Source: Erigeron canadensis
Lineage: Eukaryota; Streptophyta; Magnoliopsida; Asterales; Asteraceae
Reading direction: 5' to 3'
NCBI RefSeq assembly: GCF_010389155.1
Contig: NC_057766.1
Span: forward strand, 35,473,516 to 35,537,515
DNA length: 64,000 nt
The notes below the pieces were generated by a model, which made no database searches, was not told the origin of the DNA, and worked only from the letters and a program-made list of their open reading frames with translations. Below, piece after piece: positions 11,955 through 22,700 of the stretch. The translations under genes were made by a program, and so were the position numbers. Each line of letters begins with the position of its first letter. The stretch's first letter is position 1.

Positions 11955-12900
11955 ACCAACTTGCTTCTTCTTCTTGTTCAACTCAGCTATATACTTAGGA
12001 CAATTCCTCTTTCAGTGTCTCACCTTAGTATAGTGATGACAAGACTGGTCTTTAGTCGTATGCTCCTTTTTCTAAAGGGTCTTTTAAGGTTTTGAGACTA
12101 AACACTTTGTTTTCTCTTACCTAAGTTCTTGCCTTTAGCTTTACGGTTGTTTTGCTTTCTAAACCATTCCCCCCTTGATCATAAGAACTTGGGTATCTCA
12201 GATTTCTTGGATGGTTTTCTTCATACTCAATCAACTTGATATGAAGTCCAACTATGCTATGCAAAAATGCAATTATCTCTTATGCCAATAAGAATCGGCA
12301 GAAGATACGCATAGTTTAAAACTTTCCATAATTGCTCAAAGTGACTCTTCATCTTGAGTACATGAGCATTTACCGGTTTCCCATACTCGTGTTCAAGTTA
12401 TGGAGTGACTCAATTAGCTAAAGTAATTCAACTCCAACTTGTTTTTCGTACATAGACTTGAGTTATTTGATCATATCACACGGATTTTGCAATCCGAATT
12501 GCTTTTTGAAGCTCAGGAGACATGCTTCTAGCATCAAATAAGCAACCTCAATATGTCTATTGTACCGAGTATTTTATGCTTCCAACTGCAAAGCAGTGGT
12601 ATTCGCATTAGGAATAGCGGTATCTGAGTTTCAATGACATCGGTTTTCTTTTCAACTCTTAGAACAATTCTCTATTGACAAAAACAGTCATTGAAATTGG
12701 TTTCAGAAAGTTTTCTCTTTCTAGCATCGACCTGAAAGTCGATTGGTGTATGTTTTGTGAAGGATTTGTTGCCATTTACAAAACAGATTCAAGTTCAATT
12801 ATCGGTATTTTCGATAATAAATCCTTAAGAAATTAATTACCCAATGTTTATAGAATAAACAATTAATTTCATTAAGGCTAGGATCCAATTGATATACAAC
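11955..12900 (-). pseudogene. gag: Decayed Copia gag
   Basis: At 11955-12041 the minus strand reads a nucleocapsid zinc-knuckle remnant. The first Cys, the His and the last Cys of the CCHC pattern remain. The second Cys is replaced by Tyr, and a stop (TGA) stands where Trp usually lies. A basic AELNKKKKQ tail follows. Upstream, around 12180-12260, an LHS...IKLIEYEENHP segment resembles the end of the Copia capsid region. Many stops interrupt the rest, and the protease is not recognisable. The upstream limit is uncertain. Confidence 0.65.
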
Positions 12901-14430
12901 CATTTCATCAGTTGATCTGCTAAAAATGATTGCACTCAAAAGGTAAGTGACGAGCAATAATTGCATTACAAATGCAATTCCTAGAAAGTATGGGACCTAC
13001 GTAAGACGCTCGATTCATCAAGTGATCTTTTTCAGTCATGTTTTGTCCCATCTTTTGCCACGGGTCAAGGTCTCACTGCTTAACTCGCTTTAAGTCGTCC
13101 AACTAAGAACGTGCAAAATTGACCACCACTGTGTACCAGTGAATGGGTTTCGCCATGCAATCGCCATTTCACCACTGTGTACTAGTGAGTAAAACAACGA
13201 CCCCATGTGTCCTTGACAAATTGGATGGCAAATGACTTAAGTTTATTGGGTCATTCAATTTGATATGTGATCAAAAAGTTATGTTTCGAAGATTCATGCA
13301 TATCTTTTAAACATAATATTTAATAAAATCATTTGTATAGTCTTAACAACACAAGAGAGCTCGGTAGCTCCATTTGAACGCACAAAGAAGCGCAAGTGCA
13401 AAGGTTTGCGATGAACGCAATTAAAAACCCGCCGTTTTAGAAGGCTAGCGTACTCCGACTTATACCTCTCTTAGAGTTTGTTCAAATGGGTGAGCCGGTG
13501 TATCTCAAGGTTGTAAGACTCCAATTTTATTAAAAAATCTCTATTTTGATATTGCTTAGTCAAGTTTATATTTTCTCAAAACAATTTTACATTACAATTT
13601 ATATCACAATAAATATGTAAAATCATAAACTATAACTTTTAAGCATGCAACGAGTTATGGTAGGCTACCTAAACATGTCACTATGGTTTATTCATGTCTA
13701 AATCGGCTCCCCCTTCAAAGAAGAGGATCACATACATCAAGTCGCCTTGATTGCGTAAGCCTTAAACATATACAAAACAAACAATTATCACATAATCACA
13801 TAGTTTGCTCACTGGAAATTCCAGTAGCTTCACGACCTGTTTAGACCTTTTTCTGGTCCGATTCAGATTTCGACCAGAACTACAAAGTTTTAGCCCTATG
13901 TGTTGAGCATCTACAGTTCAAAGCACGACCTCTAACTCATTACGGATTAAAAGATATGAATTTTTTAGTAAACTGTTGCGAAACAGAAAATTTACACGAA
14001 AAATTCACATTGTCACACAATTAATTATACAATTATCTAGCATAATTAACCCTAATGATCAAGATTTCATATCAATATATCTAAGTAAGAATCATGAATG
14101 ATTTGCATGAAAAATTCATGATTTTTACTTCTTTTTAACCATTAAAAATTAAAAGTACACATATAATTACATACAATTAATCACATAAACATGTAATTAA
14201 TCAAAACTTGGATTAGGAACCCTAAAAAAACTTTTTTTTTTATTTTCTGGAATTTCGATCCATATATATATATATATATATATTAAAACTTTTTTCATAT
14301 TTAAATAATGTAATTAAATTACAAAATCAATTTAACAATATATATATATATAATCGAAATTTTTTAAATCAAGAACCCTAACCCCCCTTCAAGTTTTGAT
14401 TTATTGGTAATCAAAAAACATACATAGTAG
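12901..14430 (-). other. Copia leader and undetermined interior
   Basis: No open frame of note. The sequence runs from the decayed gag to the primer-binding site. It contains ACCACTGTGTACCAGTGA and a near-copy, ACCACTGTGTACTAGTGA, at about 13120-13190, and a (TA)n run at about 14262-14282. It belongs to the retrotransposon because it lies inside its LTRs. Confidence 0.6.
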
Positions 14431-14443
14431 GCTCGTGATACCA
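14431..14443 (-). other. Primer-binding site of the Copia element
   Basis: Read on the minus strand, TGGTATCACGAGC begins one base inside the 5' LTR. It matches the plant initiator-tRNA-Met complement TGGTATCAGAGC except for one extra base, which might weaken priming. Confidence 0.85.
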
Positions 14444-14444
14444 C

Positions 14445-15131
14445 TGTTGGGTTATATAACTATTTATCAAATCAAATCACAAAGCGCGCAGCGGAAGACA
14501 AGATCTATGCAGTTTAATTAATTAACCAAAGTATAGAATATGTACCTTATATTGGAGAGATTAAAACAAGAACAAGGTTTAAATTAACCTCTCTACGATT
14601 GCACACACAACGTTGGAACGTACGTATGCTAGTACTTGATCACGAACAAACAACCCTTTGTTAATACCCTTTCACACGAACCAAACAAAACCCGAAACCC
14701 TTTGTTTTTGTGTGGAACGGCCGAAGCCAAGAGAGAGGGAGGAGGAGAGAATTTTAGGGTTTTAGAAAACCTTAATAATTGTGTGTGAAAAACCTTAAGA
14801 ATTGGTTTGTATTTATAGCCACACATTAACTTGAAAAACAAGTTTAGGGTTTTCTAAAAAACCCTTAGATGTAGCCGCCCCCCTCTAGGAACATTCTAAA
14901 GGATTTCTTAATTTTTCATTTAATTACAATTGTCTCCTCCGTTAAGTCCGTCAGTTAAGTACTGTTAACTATTAACATTTAACAGGCAACCGTTAGTTTT
15001 TCGTGATCAAATTAATTAATAAATTACATTTAATATATTAATTAATTATAGTTACATTCACGTTGAGGTGTGACCCTGTAGGCTTAAATACTTTTCGGAC
15101 ATACGTTCTTTTACGTGATCATATTCCAACA
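14445..15131 (-). repeat. 5' LTR of the Copia element
   Basis: Nearly identical to the left LTR. The minus-strand TATA-like box is at about 14811-14817. It is followed outside by the second copy of the GACAT target duplication. Confidence 0.95.
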
Positions 15132-15136
15132 GACAT

Positions 15137-15757
15137 TATACCGTAGCGTTATGAGTTCTTTTCGACACTCTATACTTTAGCATTCTTTTTTTTTTCGGGT
15201 TATTTCCCTACGTCTAGGTTTCAAAGTTTTTGTAAACTAATAACTAACTTGAAAACCAACATAAAGTTTAAGAGAGTAGGACAAAATACTGTCAAGGGAC
15301 TTATGAGATTATTGATTACAAACTAACTATTTCCGGTTTGAGCAATCTCAAGGCTCCATCATGGTACTACTTGTTCACGTTCTTGTTTCAGTGAAACCAT
15401 GAAACAAGTTCTCTGCATCAAATTAAATCTCTGAGGTGTCAATTTCAATGACAGTTCAATTCAACAAAGCCAACTAAAGGGACCCCATGCATGTGTGTCT
15501 TGTACCTTAAGGTATAACATTTATACCATGGACAAGTCAATTCATCACTAGTACTTTCATTTGATATAGATGGAGACTGTTCATGTATAGATCAACCAGA
15601 TTTGTTTTCATTCAAATTTGTATAACTTGGTTTTACTTCCAAAACAGATATGACCAAAAACTACAAAAATCATGTTGTATTAACTTGTAATATATGATAT
15701 AAAAATAGTACACTGTAATTGCATTTGGTAGGTTTATTGTGTGTGGGAAAAGCATGG
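15137..15757. other. Intergenic stretch right of the Copia insertion
   Basis: No open frame above 60 codons and no recognisable repeat ends. Confidence 0.5.
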
Positions 15758-16006
15758 TTAATGCCAATGATGCATACTGACCAACCACTCTTTGGAATTT
15801 TGTAACAAATGAGAGTAATGTGATTGATGATCAAGAGTTATCCTGATGCATTCATTCTTTTTGACCAGATTAACATCTCTTTGACAAATTAATTTGCATT
15901 TGTTGCCTAACCAACCAGCATCATGCTTTAGATAGGTATGATGGAGTACACTAGTAGTAGATGCAGAAAGCTCATAAACCATATCTTCTTTTAATGCTTG
16001 CTTCAA
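15758..16006 (-). other. Exon-like open frame downstream of MON1, unassigned
   Basis: A minus-strand frame of 82 codons starts just inside a pyrimidine-acceptor-like TTTTTCAG (about 16007-16014) and ends in TAA. It contains a Cys-poor, polar sequence with KCKLICQRDVNLVKK near its middle. I do not recognise it. It could be the last exon of a broken gene or a chance frame. It lies about 0.8 kb past the MON1 stop and is not part of MON1, whose C terminus is complete. Confidence 0.25.
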
Positions 16007-16796
16007 CTGAAAAATGTCAATGTATTAAATTTAGCACATGAAAAACCTTACAATAATCATTGAAATTGGACCAAATTCGTAAGCTAGAAGCCTAAAAGCA
16101 CAAAGCAAAGAGATATAAATTGACAGGTAGGTCTAGTCTAACAATTAATGTAAATACATACTCTATATTTTTCTCTGCCAAGTAAATTAAGTGTATGGGC
16201 CACATGAAAAGCACTTGGGCTGATAGCTAGTGTATTTAGCCCGGTATTTCTTATCTACTATAGTCTAAGTCTAGTACTACTGTAATACTATATATTTTCG
16301 TCAATTTCAATTTTCCTCTTAACCATGGTTAATATTTAAATCTCCGAAGAAGATGATTAATGCCCTACAACTTATCAACTCCATCTGCTTTTTCGCTAGT
16401 ACAAATTGTGGATCCAATGTAACGTCTCGGGAATAATTTTTGCATGGGCTACATGTCCTTGTTAGACACTTAGACTACATTTTCATGTTGCTTGTCTACA
16501 TGGTAGATTTCATGTGAAGAGACAATAACGAATATAATGTTCCCATAGATTTGATGTCAAAACTAGAAAACAATATGAAGTTTCAGAATACAGCAGCTTA
16601 TATTTCATGTTGTCCCTAGGTATATAATACCAACTTATACACTCGTAAGTTTTGGCTAACCACAAGGCATATTGGACTATCCTATAAATTATACAGAAAA
16701 TTGACATGTTAAAAATCAACAACTACAAAAGAGTAAATACCAAGTGAAAGATTTGATTGAAGAAGAAAAGTGGGGTAGACATAACATCAAATGTGA

Positions 16797-19700
16797 TCAC
16801 CATGCGAAAGGGCTTCCTCCCATGTAAAAGATTTCATTTTCCACATCTTTCACCCACTGGCACACGCGGTTGCATATTCTTATGGCCAGAGCCTGCATAT
16901 ATACACGACCACCCATGATAATTATTACATGTTTCCTCATTTAAAAAAGGATGCTATTAATCTATAATTATTTTTCACTTAGAATAATGTATCTAGTAAT
17001 AGTGGCCCTAACCTTGTCTGCAAGCGGATCAAATGCTGCATAGAGTTCAAAATCTTGTGTGATCCAGCATAGTAAAACTGTAATATAAGAAAACATAAGA
17101 TATGATATATATTAAGTTATTACTTATTAACAACCTATAAGAAACTTTATCATAACTTTGAAGAATAATATACTCTACCATAATTGTCGTCCCTTTTGAA
17201 CTGAGTTTTGTGGGGGCCAATTCCTTTATCATGCATGGAAGCATAAAGTTTCTGATATTCCCTATATAATCTACAAATACAAAATCCAATCAGTACACAG
17301 ACAGGCTAGAGTTAGAAATGTGTTATGCATGTTGATGTTGGCTACCTTTTCTGCTGCCGGTGACCATTGATAGGAGACAAAAACTCAGAAGATACATACT
17401 GATTAAGATGCATACTACGATATATAAAGTGCCAAAGTCCAGCCGGACCACCAATACCTACGTATGATTCATGCAATGTCTCTTGAGACACTGTTCCTGC
17501 TGGTCTGGGCTCATTCAAAGGAAATAATGACTCGGAACGAGTTGATGGGTAGACTGGCACATTCTCAACACGCATGCCACCTCCCAACAACGATCTTTGA
17601 ACTTCAGTTAGAACATTAGACTTCAAAAGAACATTTTCAATAAGTATCCTACAAAACAGTTAAATTTCTTAGAAAAGATTCTTAAAAAGGACTATAAATA
17701 TTAGCAAAACTTGTACGCACCGGCAATCTTTTAGATGAAAGAAGGCATCCGAACTCGATGTCAGCAACACTAGGTATGTGTCAACCTGCGACGTACATAT
17801 AAATATAATGTATATATGAACTACGACAATACAAAAACTCTACGAAGATCTGCTATGCAACAACCCTTGTAATTTACTCACGTCAAAATAATGAACATAA
17901 GCATGTAGGAAGGCCATGGGGTTGTATCTTGGCAAACATATAGGCGAGAATGATTCAGATGTCCTGCATCCAACAAATATCAATGCACTATCAGAACCGT
18001 ATAAGCTTTAGACAATATAAAGACACGTAACAAGGAAACTAATGTTAATGCAGAAAAATGAAATAAAACACTGACCTAAAGGATTCAGACGACATGACAA
18101 AGTTAGCAAGAAGCAGCATATCATCAGGATGAAGTGATACTTTCTGAGCACCTACCAGACTGACAACCTGTATATTGGAGTCGTATTAAAATACTGTGCA
18201 TAAAACCACATGAAAAGACACTGCATAGCTAAGAAGGTAATGGATGCAAAAGAAAAACCTTGTATTTACACATCAGCATTGCAAAAAGGACACCTGATTC
18301 GATAACATCCTGCAATACAGCACCAGCAGCTTGCCTTATTGGATAAGGAAGGGGAAGACAAGTGTATGCATGAAGGAAAGTTGCAGGGTTCCTGTATTGA
18401 ATACCACATATATGTGGCTCAGTAATTAGTTGTTATTAAAAGCTAAGTTTAGCATGAAAGAAATATTGAATATAAAACTAACCAACTGAAAGAGTGGAAG
18501 AGAGAAGAAAAAACAATATCTGTTCCTCCAAGCAATGGTGTCATGTCAAACTTAGGGTTCTTCTCAAAACATCTATTTACAGACTTTGTAAGAATAAGAA
18601 TCATCTGCAAAAGGTGTAATGGTACAAATAAGAGACGCTACCATAATTCAAGTTATTACATAACAGTAAGAATGTAGCGACCACCAAAAAACACATCTTG
18701 GTCATACTGATAGAACGCATAGTAGCAATATATTGGTACCTGACCATAAAGAAGTTCCAGTTGGCCCCGTAGTGACTCATAAGGCTCTTCTGTACAGCTT
18801 ATGCAAACTAAATAGATTGGTTCTTTAACAAGAAAAACCACCTGAAGAACAAAATATCCATGGTCAAACATTGTTTTAGTTTTGGTAATGAAACAAATTG
18901 CCACAGCCAACCAAAAAAATAGTATTCTGTTTCGTATTTGACAATGTTGCTTGTATTGCTAGATGTAGTCATCAATATTTTACGGTAGATTAAACCAGTT
19001 TATATTACTTTCAATTGGAATGCAACCTGTAATTAGGTTCTGAAGAAACAAAGTAGATGCTTTACTGAAGAAGGAAGAATACAATCTTTGAAATTACAAT
19101 GGAATATATGTTCATTTAGAACATTTCTGACCTGGTGTTTTCCTGCCATGACCAATTTAACTCGGTCTCCCCTGAAAAAGAGATCAATGTAGCAAACTGT
19201 TGGAGTCATATATCATATTCTAAAACATAAGCAAATACATGAGCGAGAATCAGGGAGAGTACAATCACTTGTATAACAAATAATGGATGCTAAAATATAT
19301 ACCCATTTTCCACAAAAGAAATAATGGCTTGTAGAGTTGCTGAAAATCCTGCAAGTTTGTGCTCGTCCCCATATCTGAAAGTCGGTCCAGAAGGTTGGTA
19401 AACTGAATGCTACATTCTCCCTAATTGTATACAGATCACAAATGTGAAAACTGATTATCAGACGCCTACCTGGAAAATATTGGTTTTCCAGAGTGACTTA
19501 AAACAAAAAAGTGCTTCTTCCTTTTTCTCCAAGATAAAGAAGCATCATCCTGCACTTTATTCATCATAGAACTGAATTTTATAGCAGATACCATGTGAAA
19601 CAGTGTCTAATATATATAGTTAAAGACATGATATACATTGACGCTCCACAATCTCTAACACACAAAGCTAAAGAGGAAAATATGTGTCATGAACACAATA

Positions 19701-22700
19701 ACTACCAAATTATTTAACTTAACATTTTTACATTTACACTATTCAAAAACTACTATTTGCGCATTAAGTAAACAGAAAAAAGGCTCGTAGTCATGAAAAT
19801 TAGAAACAATTTCTCTTCAGACTTTACTAAAAATGGAAACGTACAAGAAAATAAATGACTGTCAACTCATTATAAGGTTTGACTGTTTGAAATATAATGT
19901 TAATTACTAGAGTCCTAAATGTCAAAAGCTTATTGAATGGACCATATCATAGTCTATTAGGTTTCTTGAGTACAAAAGGTCCTAGTATCTGATCCATACA
20001 AACAAATTGCGGGTTTTGAGAGGATTGTGCTGATACGAACCCATCCCATAATAGGCTCGTATCATGCCACAAGCTAGGTGTAGAACTCACTCCCAAAAGC
20101 TAGCTCAAAGAAGGAGGGAACACCTAGGCTTATAAACCACCAACCAATCCCATACTTGGCCGATGTGGGATCATATAAGTACCGTACCCTTTGAAGAGCC
20201 AACGTCCTCGTTGGTCACGGCTATGTTGGTCACGGTTGGCACCCTTCTCCTTGGGTCCAAGCCACCACTCCATAGGCCACCACTCCGAGTGTTGGAACCT
20301 CGAAAGGTAAGGCCTGATACCAATTGATGTGTAACAGACCGAAAAATAAAGAAAGAACAAGAAAAGAGATAGATAGTCTGGATTAATTCCCAAGTAGCCC
20401 CTAGTTCCTAAGAACAATGATAATATTCTCCATACCTAAAACACGATGGCCTAATGCCCTTATTTAAATAACATAGACTCCTAACCTAACTTGTTCATCA
20501 AGTCACTAATAATATTAATAATAATAATAACTAATAATAATTATAATCACTTAGCCCCTTGACTTCTTTCTGCTATGCGGCCCAACCCACTTATTCTCTT
20601 GATCCGTATCATTACTTCCCGCCGCAAAATACACCTTGTCCTGAAGGTGTGGCTTCAAAGATTGCTTCAGGTGATACCCGGATCCCATGTTTTGATGTGT
20701 AATGTTGCCATTCGTAGATCATAGGAATGCAGCAAAATAGAACCCACAATGGCATTGCTTCCAGTGTCGAATTTGAAGTCATACATGGCTGCATTCTGTT
20801 GATGTGGCATAAATTCAACCTGAGCAACAGGATCATATTGAACCTGAATGAAAGGCTCAACTATCATCTTCTGAGGCTGCTTGCTGATGTCTTCCAAATT
20901 TGTATGATCAGGCTCCTTGCTTATTCTAAAAACAGCTTCCTTGTGTTCTTTAGAATCTGCTTCCTTTAATTCTGATAGCCCAGAATTGAACCCGTCATCC
21001 CTACTCTCAGTTATCTCTGGATTAATAAAATTTTCCCTTTCAGCCTCTTAATCATCTTTTTGCAGTTTTTCTTCATCCACTGTTGGTTTAATAGAAGCAT
21101 CATTAAACTGATCTTCATCCTCTTCATACTCTGCGTTCTCTACACGATCGGTAGGGGCTAACGTTGGTACAACTTTGGTGGAGAAAGTTGGCTGGCATGC
21201 CAGCCGCATCTCTTCCCTAAATTGCCTCACACAGATCAAGGCCTGTTCTATATCAACCGATATGGCAGCCACCTTTTGCTGGAAATCAGCATCAAGGTCA
21301 ACAATTATATGAGCCATAATACCCACAAGTTGCAAGATCCAAATCTCTGATAACAATTGATGTGAACCCATCCCATAATAGGCTCGTATCATGCCACAAG
21401 CTAGGTGTAGAACTCACTCCCAAAAGGTAGCTCAAAGGAGGAGGTGACACCTAGGCTTATAAACCACCAACCAATCTCATACTTGGCCGATGTGGGATCA
21501 TATCATGTGCTTGTTGTCTTGAATAATCACCTTTCAGAGCTCCACAGTTGAAGCTATGAGCTTTGACAGTGGTAGCAGAGCTTTGATCACTTACACCTAC
21601 AAACGTTTATGGTTCACTATACACACAAACAAGTAATGGAACCACAGTATGACACCAAGAATCTGATGAATGATTAGAGAATCATGATACATTGACTAGA
21701 GCATTGAACGTGTGCATGTAGTGATGTACCAGAATTACAATTGAACACTCAAGTGACACCGAATTGTCTGCGATGTTTGCTGGTGGATAACTATCACAGT
21801 CGTAAAATGTTAAGGTCTTGAGTTGCTATCTGCCTATTTATCGCACTCTGAAGTGATTGTTTACGCCAGGATTTGGAATACAAATCGGTTAATAGCATTT
21901 GACAGTGAACATTTCAATGATTGGATTTCACATGTGAGCAGTCATTTAAATGGATCATAAACCTATATATATGAAGATAAGGATTGTTGCAATGCATTTA
22001 AAGAGTAAAGTTCTTCAATGACACAAAGCTTATATATGAAAGAGTTTTGGGATAACAGTATAAGTTGGATACATGATATACTGGAGCTCAACGATGAACT
22101 CATTATTTGGATGTATTCATGTATAGTCCCTAGACCATTAAGTGAACAGAGAAATTTAAAGATTCCAACTCTTTTAGACGATAATTCTGAATTTAATCTT
22201 TTGAGGAATCATGAAGAGGTCCTCAGGTCCCTAGACCCTTATGTGAACTGAGAAATTTAAAGATTCCAACTGTTCTAGATTATAATTCTGAATTTAATCT
22301 TCTGAGGAATCATGCACGGATACAGAATTATTTATTGATTTGTATTTGCGTGGGAGAGATTCTGCAACTATCAAATACTAAGACTTGAATTAAGCTATGA
22401 AACCAGATAAGATTCAGAAAGGTAACTACTATACGTCTATACTCTTTGGCAACTTGAGCAACCTGAAGTTCCATTAAGTTCTAGAAATGTAGCTCTATTC
22501 TTAGAAGTGGATCATCAAATTTTTATGTGTTCTCGATCAAAATGGATGCGATAATAGCATGGCAGATGTTTTCTCAAGGAAGCCGACTAGGTTCTTGTAA
22601 GGCTATTTCTGTCTTTCAATCTGACTGGTTTGGCAGAATTCAAGGATTTGAAAAAATAGATGGAAAAGAAAGACCTGAGTTGACATAATCAAGAATAACT

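Larger units (their letters stand above)
7485..15131 (-). mobile_element. Full-length but disabled Copia LTR retrotransposon (minus)
   Basis: Direct LTRs of 688 and 687 bp, each TGTTGG...CCAACA, bound the element. It is flanked by a perfect 5-bp target duplication GACAT (7480-7484 and 15132-15136). Transcription would run on the minus strand: 5' LTR at 14445-15131, primer-binding site at 14431-14443, a decayed gag near 11.95-12.9 kb, integrase, reverse transcriptase and RNase H in that order, and a polypurine tract next to the 3' LTR. The order integrase before reverse transcriptase identifies Copia (Ty1). Several stops and frameshifts break the coding region, so it cannot supply its own proteins. 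The clade within Copia is not resolved. Confidence 0.95.

Noticed and set aside
20612..20897. 76- and 82-codon frames on the minus strand as a host gene
   Set aside because: They lie inside the intronic LTR element next to its purine tract and read like the end of Gypsy pol in shifting frames.
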